Origin: Chrysophaeum taylorii
Lineage: Eukaryota > Sar > Pelagophyceae > Pelagomonadales > Pelagomonadaceae
Direction of reading: 5' to 3'
NCBI GenBank assembly: GCA_029834535.1
Contig: JAQMWT010000551.1
Coordinates: 124,001-188,000, forward strand
Length of the DNA stretch: 64,000 bases
Shown: piece after piece, positions 1-9,656 of the stretch
Position numbering within the stretch: the first letter of the stretch is position 1
How the letters are laid out: every line of letters begins with the position of its first letter
Notes under the pieces: generated by a model
Databases searched by the model: none
What the model was told of the DNA's origin: nothing
The model's input: the letters and a program-made list of their open reading frames with translations, nothing else
Position numbers and translations under genes: made by a program

Positions 1-2163
1 GACGTCGTCTCTTTTGGCGTCCCCCGAAAACGAAAGGGGCGTGCCGATACGCTCGATGCCCCGCGCGGCCGCCTCGAGGGGGGCGGCGAGGGGCGCGACC
101 AGCGCCTCGAACCGGTCGGGGCTCGATATCGAGACGCAGGCCGCGGCGCGGTAGACGAGAGCGCGGCAGCGCGGCGGCGACGTGGCCGTGGCTGCCCAGG
201 CGTCGAAGTTAGATAAATGGTGGCCCGCCCCGGTCTTGGCGAGCGCGAGGACGAGCCAGGCGGCGCCGCGCTGGACGGGTTCGGGCCGATTCGAGGCGTC
301 CAGCGCCAACGCGGCAACGTCGAGCGCGCCGCCGACGATCGCGTCGTCGGGGGCGCGCCAGGCGAGGGCGGGGACGAGTTCGCGGAGCGCGTCGAGGGCG
401 GCGGCCTCGAGGTTTGCGAAGGCCCCGCGCTGCTGCGTGCCGCGTTGCTCCCTCAGAATAGCCCTCGCGGCCTCGACGGCTACGGTCGCGGCTCTCGCGA
501 GCGTCGCCTCGGGCGCGTTCGCGCCCGCCGCCGCGAGCGCGTACAGGAGGGTCGCCGCGTCCACCGCTGCCTGCTTGTCTTGATTCCGAAAGGCGCGCGT
601 CAGGGTGGCCTCGAGGTCTCCCAGGGCCGCCACGGCGATCTTGTCGGCGACGTAGGTCCCGAACGGGCCGCGCGCCGCGGCCGCGATCAGCTCGATCGAC
701 TCGGTCAACAGCAGCCGGAGCTCGTCGTCTCCGAGAGCCCGCGGATCCGGCTCGCCCCCCGCCAAGTTGAGAATCAGGTCCTCGATGTCGCCGGGTTCGT
801 CGTCTTCCTCGGGATGATGATGATGATGATGATGGCGAACACTCTTCAAAAAACAAAAATCGGACGCGTCGTCTTCGTCCAACGCGTCAAGAGCGCTCGC
901 GTTCGACGCGAAGAGGAGACGCGTCTTGAGGAGCGTCTCCAGGACCCCCGCGAGACCCTCCCCCGTGGCAGCGGCGAGGTGATGGAGCCCGTTCTCCGAC
1001 ACGAAGCCGACCACCGTCTCCCAGGGCCTCAGCGTTCGTCGCAGCGAGCCCGCCGCGTTGACCGCTCTCGAGAAAGTGAGCGACGCTATCAACGAGAGCA
1101 AGTCCCCGACGGGAAAGGACGAGGAGGCCACCACGCGCGGGAGGTGCTGTTCCACAAAGGTCGCCACCAGCTCGCACACCATCCCCACCAACTCCTGCGT
1201 TTCGTCGTCGTCCTCCGAATCCGAAGAGTCGAGCACCGAGGTCACCGCGCGAAGCAAACTCAAGACGCGACCTCCCGTCTCCATCACGAGCTGCGCCATG
1301 TCCGGGGGGACCAGCCTCTTCGCCAGCACGGCGTCGAGCGCCCGCACCGCCCCGATCGCAGTCCTCTTGTTCTGGAGGAGGTCGCGCTCGACGATCCGGA
1401 AGAGCGTTTCGAGCAGTCGAGGACTCGCGTGATCCGCCGCGAGCGGCGCCCAACCCACGAGCGTCGCGAGGCACCGCAACAAAGCACGAGCCTCGCCGTG
1501 GGGCCTCTTCAGGACCTCCGTCACGAGACCCACGAGCTGCGGCACGTGCTGGCCCACCAAGTTCCGGAGTTCGCGTTGCCGCGACGCTGTGATGCCGCGT
1601 CTGTTCGTCGGCAAAAGAAATTCCTCGGCGCACAGCGCCAAGAGCTCCGCCCCCAGAGCCGCCGTCCCGGGATCCGGCGCGAGCGCGGCCGCGCAGATCT
1701 CGTCCAGGAACTCGGGCATTTCCTGGGGCCACGCCGCCTTCCCGATATCGACGTACACCTTACAGAGCCTGGTCCGCACGGCCGCCGGCGTGGCGACCGC
1801 GCCCCTGGCCGCCGACAGAAGCGCCGACGCGCTCTGGTCCTCGACGGGCGCGAACAGCGCGAGCCGGACCATCCGCCGACCCTCGCCGTCCAGAAACCCC
1901 ACCGCCTCCTCCAACGCGGAGGCGGCAAAGTACGCCAAGTACATGGCTTCGCCGCCCTGCGACCCCAAATCCCGCGCCTGGGACACCCATTCCAACGCGT
2001 CCCTCCAAGCCTCGGGCCGCCGCCGCAGCTCGCTCAGCTCCTCGTTCAGCACCGCCTTCCGCGACGTATCGCTTCCCTCGTAGAATTCCACCAGCATCGC
2101 GCCGGTTGCCCGCATCCGCGCCATCGACGACGACGACTGCTGCCGCTGCTGCTGCTGCTGCAT
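1..2163 (-). CDS. XPO6: Exportin-6-like nuclear export receptor (N-terminal part, runs off left edge)
   Basis: The frame is open from an ATG at 2163 to the window edge, giving 721 residues. Exportin-6 is an importin-beta-family receptor that carries profilin-actin out of the nucleus with Ran-GTP. The N-terminal third matches the family: an AWRDALEWV helix near residue 52, LCKVYVDIGKAAWPQ at 132-146, which resembles the RNKLCKVIVDIG block of animal XPO6, and an REELRKL-like REL stretch further on. The rest is rich in alpha-helical HEAT-like segments. A His run near residue 443 comes from a GAT/CAT microsatellite. Animal XPO6 is about 1,125 residues, so roughly 400 are missing to the left. Two in-frame starts lie 39 bases apart; the upstream one adds a Gln/Ser run. 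The opposite strand is also open, but that is a GC-driven shadow. Family assignment is by motif recall, not alignment. Confidence 0.75.
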   Translation of the reverse strand, partial: MQQQQQRQQSSSSMARMRATGAMLVEFYEGSDTSRKAVLNEELSELRRRPEAWRDALEWVSQARDLGSQGGEAMYLAYFAASALEEAVGFLDGEGRRMVRLALFAPVEDQSASALLSAARGAVATPAAVRTRLCKVYVDIGKAAWPQEMPEFLDEICAAALAPDPGTAALGAELLALCAEEFLLPTNRRGITASRQRELRNLVGQHVPQLVGLVTEVLKRPHGEARALLRCLATLVGWAPLAADHASPRLLETLFRIVERDLLQNKRTAIGAVRALDAVLAKRLVPPDMAQLVMETGGRVLSLLRAVTSVLDSSDSEDDDETQELVGMVCELVATFVEQHLPRVVASSSFPVGDLLSLIASLTFSRAVNAAGSLRRTLRPWETVVGFVSENGLHHLAAATGEGLAGVLETLLKTRLLFASNASALDALDEDDASDFCFLKSVRHHHHHHHPEEDDEPGDIEDLILNLAGGEPDPRALGDDELRLLLTESIELIAAAARGPFGTYVADKIAVAALGDLEATLTRAFRNQDKQAAVDAATLLYALAAAGANAPEATLARAATVAVEAARAILREQRGTQQRGAFANLEAAALDALRELVPALAWRAPDDAIVGGALDVAALALDASNRPEPVQRGAAWLVLALAKTGAGHHLSNFDAWAATATSPPRCRALVYRAAACVSISSPDRFEALVAPLAAPLEAAARGIERIGTPLSFSGDAKRDDV

Positions 2164-4074
2164 TTTTGCTTTCTTTTTTTTTTCTTTTTTTTATGGGTTC
2201 TTTCTTGTTAGACCAAAAGTGTATAATAACATACGAAAGAAACATAGTAGCAAAGGGGGGATATAGCAACACGCAACGCAACGCGAGAAGAAGGGGGGCT
2301 GGCGCCTCAAATTGCAAGAATAATAATAATAATAATAACAACTAAAGTTTCGTTTTTTCACGACGCCTACTTTAGGATGAGCACCTACTTGTACATGAAG
2401 TCCGCTTGCGTTGTCGATAAGAAGAGGCATGGCTCGTACGTTTCAAGAGAATAAGAATCATCTCGCGACAGCATTCTTCAGCGGCGCCGCGAGCTGCGAT
2501 GATGAGATCAGCGTCCATGGTACATTTTTTAGAGTGTGGCGCGTGCCAGACCAAAAGACAAAATTCCCAAACACGAGACTACGTACGCCAGGGGATGCGA
2601 TTATTTAGGATCGGAAGTCAAATTCATTTCCAAACGAAAAGAACAGGGGAACGAAGTTGATGCAACTGTGAGATGCGGAGTGATGGACGGGTTCTCGGGG
2701 AAAAGTCTGATGAGTCGTTGGGAGTACCATTTAAGTATCGTGACAGCGCATATTAAAATGCCACAGATGCTCGCGGCATTGTACGTACATAATACCCTCG
2801 AGGCGTTTTTTTTTGCAAGCCGGATATCGATGGTCGACAAGTGACCGAAATGTAAATATGCTGGTTCCACTGTAGTGAGAAAAGTGAGTGCGAATGAATG
2901 ATCTCCAAAGTAGGAGCGATATCGGCAATTTACTTCGCGGAAGTTTTGTTGCGAAGTGAAGTCTGCGTGAGGTACGACAGTGCCTATGAGAGTAATAAAA
3001 CTTTAGCAAGCACCTTGTCACCCTAAGCAGCAGGCTATTCATAGTGAAGTGCCCTCTGCTGCTGATGCATTGTTGTGGACGTCGCCGATACCGAGAAATG
3101 ATCAACTGTAATCGTGCCAAGTGCCTGTACCATATGCGGTTTCGAGGTTGGTATGGCGAGAAGCAATTTTGCTTGTGCCGGTGATCAATATAGATCATTT
3201 ACGGAAACACATTAGAGAACCTATTCTAAGGTGGGTTTATTTATTCCAGTAGATAAAAGAAGCACGTGCCAAAAAACTTGAGAGCTTTCATTCAAAAACT
3301 CGTTCTGTCGCAGAATAGCATCGAGTTTTTTTGTATTGCGCCTTGACAAGACGAAGGGCTAAAACTTGGACTCAGGATGCTTCTTCTTTTTTTGGCTAAA
3401 CCAAGCTTTGAGGGACTCGAAATTCGCGAGGGAAATCTATCTATCCAGGCCCTGCGATCGAGCGCCGATTGAATGGAGAAATGGAGTTTGTACCTGACTG
3501 CAAAAAGCGAGCAGGTGCCGGTTAGTGGCAAGCATAACGAACGATGAGAGTGTGGTATAGAAATCAATAACATCCCGAGCTAGACATCCTCGTACGACTA
3601 ATCGAGCTTTGTATCGATCGATCGGGAGCCCCCATCGGCGAAGTATTTATTTACATCGTAAGAAGAAGAACAAAGACTTGCTTGCGGATAGAAGCAAGCA
3701 ATATGCGTGAGTTTATTAACCCTTGTGTTCGACGATCTTTTCTGGTTCATATTCGATATCATTGGCTTGTGTGCAAGTTCCAGAGCGACGTTGTCCATAT
3801 GTCCTCAAGGTCGTAGTCCATGACTTCCCAAAGGACGTCTTCGTTAGGGTCGCTTTGACGGAGAAACAAACGACCTCGAGTTCGAGGCGCTACGTGATAA
3901 TTAATTTTGGTGCGCATTGATCATTGATGTCCCGGATGAGCGATGAGCTCGTGCAACAGAAGTCCTGGTTCGACGACTGTAGGGCGAAGTAGTAGTTTTC
4001 CCACTCAGCGGCAGTCGAATCACAACAACGCGATCATTAATCATCGCAGCCTTCGGGGGCCGCCAACTATTCAC

Positions 4075-4130
4075 AAGGAAGCGTCACCACGGCTGACCCG
4101 AGAAGGAAGCGTCACCACGGCTGACCCGAG
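4075..4130. repeat. Perfect 28-bp tandem duplication
   Basis: The 28-bp unit at 4075-4102, starting AAGGAAGCGTCACC, is repeated without change at 4103-4130. Identity of the two units suggests a recent duplication. Confidence 0.9.
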
Positions 4131-4186
4131 ACAAAAAAACAAAGCCGGCAGCATCCACGCCAACGCGCCCTATAGGCGCGATACAC

Positions 4187-4211
4187 CGCCGCCGCCGCCG
4201 CCGCCGCCGCC
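4187..4211. repeat. CCG microsatellite
   Basis: About eight CCG/GCC triplets in a row, followed by TTCTTAAAGG. No supported gene covers it. Confidence 0.85.
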
Positions 4212-4801
4212 TTCTTAAAGGAGGAAAAATTGAATACACGCGTCGTGAAAGCTACAGCCGTCGACCCTGAAGGTGTGATGTGGACCAGCAAGAACCTCGC
4301 TCTCGCGGCACAGCAGGTTCGTTGTACCGAAGGCCGGAGAGCCATCATTCTCTTTGCTGCAAGCGACTCTCAGCCTTTAATGTCGATGAACAACGAAAAT
4401 ACGCCCATTCGCGCAGCACGGGACTTCTTAAACCAAATGAAACACTGGTCTCGCTCGCCATCGAGAGCGTCCACTCAAACTAAACAATGTCCGCATCAGT
4501 TCGGGACTCGAAACGCGCGACAAAGCCGCGTTCCCTTGAGGTGGTGCCTCGTTGGACCGCGCGCTTTGGTCACGCCGAGCGACATACCCCCCTTGGTCGT
4601 CGAAGATGTGCGTCCAGCACGATGTCGCGTCGGGACGCTTCCTACGGCATTTGCTGGTGGGTCCTGTCGTCGCAGCGATGTAAGCTAGCAAGCCCGGAGA
4701 ATCACAACTGCCGTGTTTTAGACCTCGGTGGTTATGTTATCAGGAAGAGTGTTGATTCGGCCAGCTACGCGATGCGCTGCTTAATGGATGATCTTTGTTT
4801 A

Positions 4802-5644
4802 TTATTCGGAGGGGTGGACCGCGTAGCGATCGTATTCCGGGCCGCCTTGTTGGGCGAAGAGGGCCAGGTTGAGGAGGGGCGCCGTGTTCCTGGGGGGAAG
4901 TCGGTTTTCCGGGGTCATGGTCGTCGTGAAGGGCGGGGGTTCGGTCAGGCGCCGGTAGGCCGCGACGAGGCGCGACCTCTCGGGGCGCACTATTCCATTT
5001 TCGGAGTTGAAGAAGCTCTCGCCGAGGATGTTCGCGCGGTCGCGGAAGCCGCAGGTCTTGGGTCTCTCGAAGGCCTTCTGGGGCGCGGGAAATTGAGCGC
5101 CATCGACCCTCGACCGCTGTTTGCGAAGCGACGCGGCCGGAGCTGTTCGCGGGCGGCAATGCTGAAATATTTGCAACGCGCAGAGAGGCTTCTTGATGCC
5201 GCGCGCGGTCAGCTCGACGGGCCTCCCGACGAGCGCGGCCACGGCCTCGCGCTCGCGGTGGGTGAGGAGTGGTGGGGCGAAGGTGACGATTTCGGGACGA
5301 AAGACGTTTTCGGTCGAAGCGACCAATAATGCCACCCAAGCGTTGCGGAATGGCCGCGGGATCACGCGCTGCGACCGCGGGTCCACTCGAAACGACGCGG
5401 CCGCCACGACGTCGCGCACCGTCAGGGTCCCGCCGGCCTCCGCGGCCATCTCGTCGACGTCCACGCCGAGGTGGAGGCACCGCTTCTTGATGAAGGCCTG
5501 TAGATCACGGGCGCCGACGCGCCCGTCGCAGTCCGTGTCCCACTTGGCGAAGGCCCTCGCGACGCTCTCGGCCGCGACCTCGCGACATCTGGCTTTCCGC
5601 GGAGAAGCGAACCGCGGCGGCACGCGCACCGACGAAGGCACCAT
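4802..5644 (-). CDS. EF-hand calcium-binding protein, otherwise unknown
   Basis: A 280-residue single-exon frame from ATG at 5644. Residues 36-47 read DTDCDGRVGARD, a canonical EF-hand loop (acidic at 1, 3 and 5, Gly at 6, Val at 8) with Asp instead of the usual Glu at position 12. The preceding helix (VARAFAKW) and following helix (LQAFIKKR) fit an EF-hand. A partner hand would fall near residues 60-85, where no good loop is visible. The rest is unassigned but contains Arg/Pro-rich stretches and ends with Tyr/Asp residues (EYDRYAVHPSE), somewhat like cilium-associated EF-hand proteins; that link is only a guess. The gene is followed on the same strand by unassigned sequence and preceded 345 bases away by the yaaA-type gene. 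Confidence 0.7.
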   Translation of the reverse strand: MVPSSVRVPPRFASPRKARCREVAAESVARAFAKWDTDCDGRVGARDLQAFIKKRCLHLGVDVDEMAAEAGGTLTVRDVVAAASFRVDPRSQRVIPRPFRNAWVALLVASTENVFRPEIVTFAPPLLTHREREAVAALVGRPVELTARGIKKPLCALQIFQHCRPRTAPAASLRKQRSRVDGAQFPAPQKAFERPKTCGFRDRANILGESFFNSENGIVRPERSRLVAAYRRLTEPPPFTTTMTPENRLPPRNTAPLLNLALFAQQGGPEYDRYAVHPSE

Positions 5645-5989
5645 AGGAAGGAAGGAAGGAAGGAAGTATCTCTGACTCGCCTAACTCTGACTCAACAGAT
5701 CATCTCTTGTAACTGTTGTGCTGACGTCACTAGTGTGCTGGGCCGGCATAATAACTCGCGCTGTCGCGGCGCCACTATAGAGTCCTGCATCCCCGCGACC
5801 GACGCCGGCTGCGTCCCTGATACGTCGTGAGGCAACAGGTGGTGGCCTCGCAGCATAGTATTCTTCTGCCGCTTACCTTCTTCTTCTTCTTCTTCTTGAC
5901 ACCGCGTCGCCAACCAAAAATTCGAATTCCAGGGCCCCTCTCTGTTGTAGAAAGAAACAAATCCGTTATTAAGGAAGCACAAAGGAATG
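5645..5989. other. Intergenic spacer with microsatellites
   Basis: 345 bases between two minus-strand genes. It has a GGAA run near 5646-5666 just upstream of the EF-hand start and a CTT run near 5879-5897. No gene or RNA is recognisable. Confidence 0.6.
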
Positions 5990-6781
5990 CTATGCCGAAG
6001 TTTTAGCCCTCTTGGTCCTGGGGTCCCCTTTTTTGAAGACGATGCGGTCCCCCTCGGTTCGGGCGTGCTCGTATTCCTCGAGGTCAAATCCCTCGAGGGC
6101 TTCGAGAGAGTCGACGTCGTTGATGATGACGTAGCGCGCGAGCAGGCCGCGCGCGTACTTGAGGTGGACCGTCGGCTGGCGCGTGCCGGCGGCATCGGTG
6201 AAGTCGGCCTTGATGATTTGAACCCCCGACTCCTTGAGACCCCGGAGGTCGACGGCAGCCGCGTACTCGTCGGAAGCGACGTTGAGGAGGAGTCGGGGTT
6301 CTGCGGTGAAACCGTCCAGGACGCACCGCGTCGCCGTCTCCTTCCAGTAAAGAGAGAGTTTCTTGTACGGTTCGGGAAGCTTCTTGCAGCCCATTTCGAG
6401 TCGGTACGGTTTTATCCAGTCCAGAGCCCGGACCGGTCCCCACAGCCCCGAGAGCACGACGAGACGCGAATGCGCCACTTCCAGCGATTCTGCGCTCAGG
6501 TGGCGTCCGCGGAGCTTGTCGAAGGCGAAGCCGTCGTACGCCAGAATGGCCGGCACCTTGGGTGCCTCCGTCCATTCCTCGTATCTCGCTTTATTTTCCT
6601 GGGCGATCGAGGCCGACACGCTAAGAATGTCCCGGAGGCTCCCGACGCTCTCCCTCGCGAGCATTTCGGCGAGCGCGTCGGCCGTCTCGACACCAATGGG
6701 TCTCCGTGCCTCGAACGGCACGCCGTGACCATCGAAGTTCAGCGTCTTGGCAGGCGAGAGGATCATCTGAAGCCGCACCAT
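5990..6781 (-). CDS. yaaA: YaaA/DUF328 (UPF0246) family protein
   Basis: A 263-residue protein, close to the bacterial YaaA length of about 258. It begins MILSPAKTLNF after five residues, the family signature. It also shows PAILAYDGFAFDKL, LSGLWGPVRALDWIKPYRLEMG, NVASDEYAAAV and KYARGLLARYVI, all conserved blocks of the family. Escherichia coli YaaA protects against peroxide stress by lowering free iron and binds DNA. The cellular role in an alga is inferred only. The start at 6781 places the signature at the N-terminus with no targeting extension, so a cytosolic protein is likely. A 208-base spacer with a GATA microsatellite separates it from the receptor kinase gene upstream. Confidence 0.93.
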   Translation of the reverse strand: MVRLQMILSPAKTLNFDGHGVPFEARRPIGVETADALAEMLARESVGSLRDILSVSASIAQENKARYEEWTEAPKVPAILAYDGFAFDKLRGRHLSAESLEVAHSRLVVLSGLWGPVRALDWIKPYRLEMGCKKLPEPYKKLSLYWKETATRCVLDGFTAEPRLLLNVASDEYAAAVDLRGLKESGVQIIKADFTDAAGTRQPTVHLKYARGLLARYVIINDVDSLEALEGFDLEEYEHARTEGDRIVFKKGDPRTKRAKTSA

Positions 6782-6801
6782 CCTCCTGTGCTTATCCCAC
6801 T

Positions 6802-6825
6802 GATAGATAGATAGATAGATAGATA
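6802..6825. repeat. GATA microsatellite
   Basis: Six tandem GATA units, 20 bases upstream of the yaaA-type start codon. Confidence 0.9.
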
Positions 6826-6989
6826 CCCTGGTAACAAGTTGAACGAACTCCTACAGGTACTACGCAACGTACAGCTTTGGTGAGATGCCGAGCATATTAT
6901 ATAACCACAAACCCTATAAACTACTTTATTGTGATGAAAAAAAATTCTGTGGAGTAATAATAGTAATAATAACTGATTGATCAAACAAA

Positions 6990-9320
6990 TTATCCCAACC
7001 ACATATCGAGGTGGGCATTGATGTCGGCGAAAGATGGCCTGTCGTCGGGGTGTTGGGCCCAGCAGCGCTGGAGGAGGGCGACGAGGGGGGCGAGGTCGGG
7101 GCCTCCTTCGGAAAGCGGCTTGATGTCGGGTCTCTCGTTTCTCTGGACTACGGCTCGGGCGATTTCGACGGGAGTCAAGGACGGCCACGGGCGCGCGCGC
7201 GAGACGATCTCGTAGAGAGTTATCGCGTAGGAGTAGACGTCGGCTTTTTCGGTGAAGCGTTCCTCGAACCACTCGGGGGCCATGAAGGCCGCCGTCCCCG
7301 CGGCGCTCGTCGTTCCCGTCGCCGTCTGGTCGACCGAGCGCGAGAGGCCGAAATCGGCGACTTTAGCTCCGTCGTCGGCCGCGAGCAGAACGTTTGACGA
7401 CTTGAGGTCGCGGTGTTCGACGCCTCGGGCGTAGAGGTAGTGCATGCCCCCGGCGATCTCGGCGCTCCAACGGAACCGGCGTAAAGAGGGGATGTCGAGC
7501 GGATCGTCGAGACGCCGCCGGAGAGTGCCGCCCGGCATGTACTCGAGGACGAGGCCTACGTAAGCTGCGTCGGTGGTGACGCCGTAGACTCGAACCACCA
7601 ACGGCGAATCCAGACGAATCATGATCTTGAGTTCTCGCTTGAAGTCCCGCAGCAGCTTGGCTCTTTGGGAGGGCTGAAGACTAGCGATTTGAAAGCGTTT
7701 CACGGCGACGTCAAAAGCTCCGAGCTTCGCGCGGTGGACCTGAGAAAAACCGCCGCGTGCGAACGGGAGCTCGAACATCGACTCGACCCTGACTTCCAAG
7801 GCCACCACGAGGGGGCAGCGCTCGATTTGAGCTCGAACCTCCTCTTCCGACACGCCGGCTTCTGCCGCCAAGGCGCGCAACGTTTGCTCGTTTTCGCGAC
7901 GATCCTCGAAAGGGTGACTCGCTTTTTCGCGTTGCATCGCCTCGTAGAGCGGGTAGCGCAGAGGAGGCCCACCAAAGGCTGCGTCAGCAACGGCGAGGCT
8001 GTGGTCCTCCTCGAACCACAGCTCGTAGAGCCAACAGGGAGTGTCGAACCGACGCAGAGCCGCCGCCATCGCCTCGAGCGGCTCGGGTTCCGGGTTTGGA
8101 TTTCGTTCGAGGTAGCCGCGCACTCGAATCCCGGCGGTGGCAACGTCTTCGACCTTGTGCTCGAGGCGGGCGACGAGCTCGAGGCACTCGGCAGCGGCCG
8201 CGGCCGCGCGCTCCGCGAGGTGATCGTCGATCACGTCGACGAGCTCGACGCGACGCGCTTCGAACGGCCGCACCGCCAAGGGGAGCTGCTGCTCGCCGTC
8301 GGCCTTTCGCCGACGCAAGACAACACAGAGGAGCCCCCAGCAGCACACCAATACGACCACCGCGCACGCTAGCGCCGTGACGATGATAACGCCGTCGTCG
8401 TCGTTACCCGCGCTACTCTTCTTCGACGAAAACGACGAAAACGACGACTCTACCGCGGTTGTTGGTGTTGTTGTCGGTGGTAAAGTTGCTGTCGGAGATG
8501 GGGTCGTGCGCTCGTAGGCCCCCGCCCATCCCTCACCCCCCAGAGCCACGTAGTCCCCTCGAATCGCCACCGCCGTATCCCCCCTCGACGCGAGCGTCGC
8601 CTCGAGCGTTCCGTCGTCCGACGACGTCGCGTAGACGACGTCGTTCGCCCCTATCGCCAACCAGTCCCCGTCCATCGCCAGCGAGGTCGCCCCCGCCACG
8701 GAGATCGTGCTGCCGGCCGTAGTACTCACAGTCGTGGCGCTCGCGACCGCGACGATGTTCGTGGGAGATATTGCGACGGCGCGCCCGTAATCCTCTTCGT
8801 CGTAGTTTCTCGTCTCTGTTCCGAGCCAAGACGCGACGTCGTATCGCCACAAATACGAGTCGAAGGCGATTGCCAGAATATCCGCGTTGATTGCGACCGC
8901 CGCCTTTGCCCCCGTCTCGACGATACGCACCTGGCTGAGGCTGTGGTCGAAGACGTGGCACCGGTCGCTCGCGCCGGCGACTACGTACGAGTCGGAAGCG
9001 GCGAGAGACCAACCAAAGTCGTACGACCCGCGCCGCGATCGCGACCCCAATTGCGTCTGGCCCTCGTAGGTGTAGATTTTGCCGGACCGAAGGTTTCCGA
9101 CCGACCCGGGGGCACCGACGACAATGAGGGACCCGGCGACGGCCAGTGCTCGCCCGAACTCGACGGCATCGTCTCGCGTGATCGTGAACACAACCTCCCA
9201 CGACCACGAGTAGACCGAGACGGCCTCGGCCCCTCCTACCAAGACGTACGTATCCGACACGGCCACCGCGCTCCCAAAGCTGCTCGACACACCCTCAGCG
9301 CTCCCTGCGAGGTTCCACAT
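6990..9320 (-). CDS. Single-pass receptor-like kinase with beta-propeller ectodomain
   Basis: A 776-residue single-exon protein. Residues 1-270 contain five to seven short repeats of the type FGxALAVAGSLIVVGAPG and YGRAVAISPTNIVAVA, the pattern of FG-GAP/integrin-alpha-like beta-propeller blades. A Thr/Pro/Ser-rich stalk follows (271-308), then a transmembrane helix at 310-335 with a stop-transfer RRRK. The cytoplasmic part ends in a protein kinase (about 515-776) with a Gly-rich loop FARGGFSQVH, VAVKRF lysine, HRDLKSSN catalytic loop, DFG and MAPEW, typical of the tyrosine-kinase-like (TKL) group. It probably phosphorylates Ser/Thr. No cleavable signal peptide is visible after the chosen start, so either the helix is a reverse signal anchor or a short 5' exon is missing. 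Ligand unknown. Confidence 0.88.
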   Translation of the reverse strand: MWNLAGSAEGVSSSFGSAVAVSDTYVLVGGAEAVSVYSWSWEVVFTITRDDAVEFGRALAVAGSLIVVGAPGSVGNLRSGKIYTYEGQTQLGSRSRRGSYDFGWSLAASDSYVVAGASDRCHVFDHSLSQVRIVETGAKAAVAINADILAIAFDSYLWRYDVASWLGTETRNYDEEDYGRAVAISPTNIVAVASATTVSTTAGSTISVAGATSLAMDGDWLAIGANDVVYATSSDDGTLEATLASRGDTAVAIRGDYVALGGEGWAGAYERTTPSPTATLPPTTTPTTAVESSFSSFSSKKSSAGNDDDGVIIVTALACAVVVLVCCWGLLCVVLRRRKADGEQQLPLAVRPFEARRVELVDVIDDHLAERAAAAAAECLELVARLEHKVEDVATAGIRVRGYLERNPNPEPEPLEAMAAALRRFDTPCWLYELWFEEDHSLAVADAAFGGPPLRYPLYEAMQREKASHPFEDRRENEQTLRALAAEAGVSEEEVRAQIERCPLVVALEVRVESMFELPFARGGFSQVHRAKLGAFDVAVKRFQIASLQPSQRAKLLRDFKRELKIMIRLDSPLVVRVYGVTTDAAYVGLVLEYMPGGTLRRRLDDPLDIPSLRRFRWSAEIAGGMHYLYARGVEHRDLKSSNVLLAADDGAKVADFGLSRSVDQTATGTTSAAGTAAFMAPEWFEERFTEKADVYSYAITLYEIVSRARPWPSLTPVEIARAVVQRNERPDIKPLSEGGPDLAPLVALLQRCWAQHPDDRPSFADINAHLDMWLG

Positions 9321-9656
9321 TTTACTTTACCAACTCTTGTTGTGCTTGTGGCGCGCGCCGTAAGGTTCACTCACTCACTCGAAATGAAGAAGAAGAAGAA
9401 GAAGAAGAAGACTTGTTGCGTTTGTTTACCCCACAAAACATATCCTTCACACACACACCACCTCTTATTAGCAGTCGCGACCTTCTCTTGCGTTTAACTT
9501 GAACAAACAATCCTTTCTTGGGCGGAAAGTGAGCGTTTTCCACCTGGTTTCGACGTTTCGTATGTCAAAACGCACTCTTGCCTCCAAACGTTAACATAAA
9601 CACGTAGAAACAAACAAACAAACAATCAGCTTCTTCGGGCTCTCTTCCTTCACATC
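9321..9656. other. Divergent promoter region of two kinase genes
   Basis: 336 bases between the start codons of two divergently transcribed kinases. It contains a GAA run near 9385-9409 and a CAAA-type run near 9611-9625. Shared regulation is possible but nothing in the sequence proves it. Confidence 0.5.

Larger units (their letters stand above)
2164..4801. other. Stretch without a recognisable gene
   Basis: About 2.6 kb of lower-GC DNA between exportin-6 and the EF-hand gene. Only short frames of about 60-150 codons occur on both strands and none resembles a known protein. It holds a poly-T/poly-A tract near 2165-2190, an AAT microsatellite near 2320-2338, a perfect 28-bp tandem duplication and a CCG run. 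It may hold a non-coding RNA or decayed transposon, but I see no terminal repeats. Confidence 0.5.

Noticed and set aside
217-2211. Long plus-strand frame of 664 codons over exportin-6
   Set aside because: Arg/Pro/Gly-rich with no domain; the opposite strand encodes exportin-6 motifs, so this is a GC-driven shadow.
4487-5329. Plus-strand frame of 280 codons antisense to the EF-hand gene
   Set aside because: No recognisable domain; the minus strand carries a canonical EF-hand loop.
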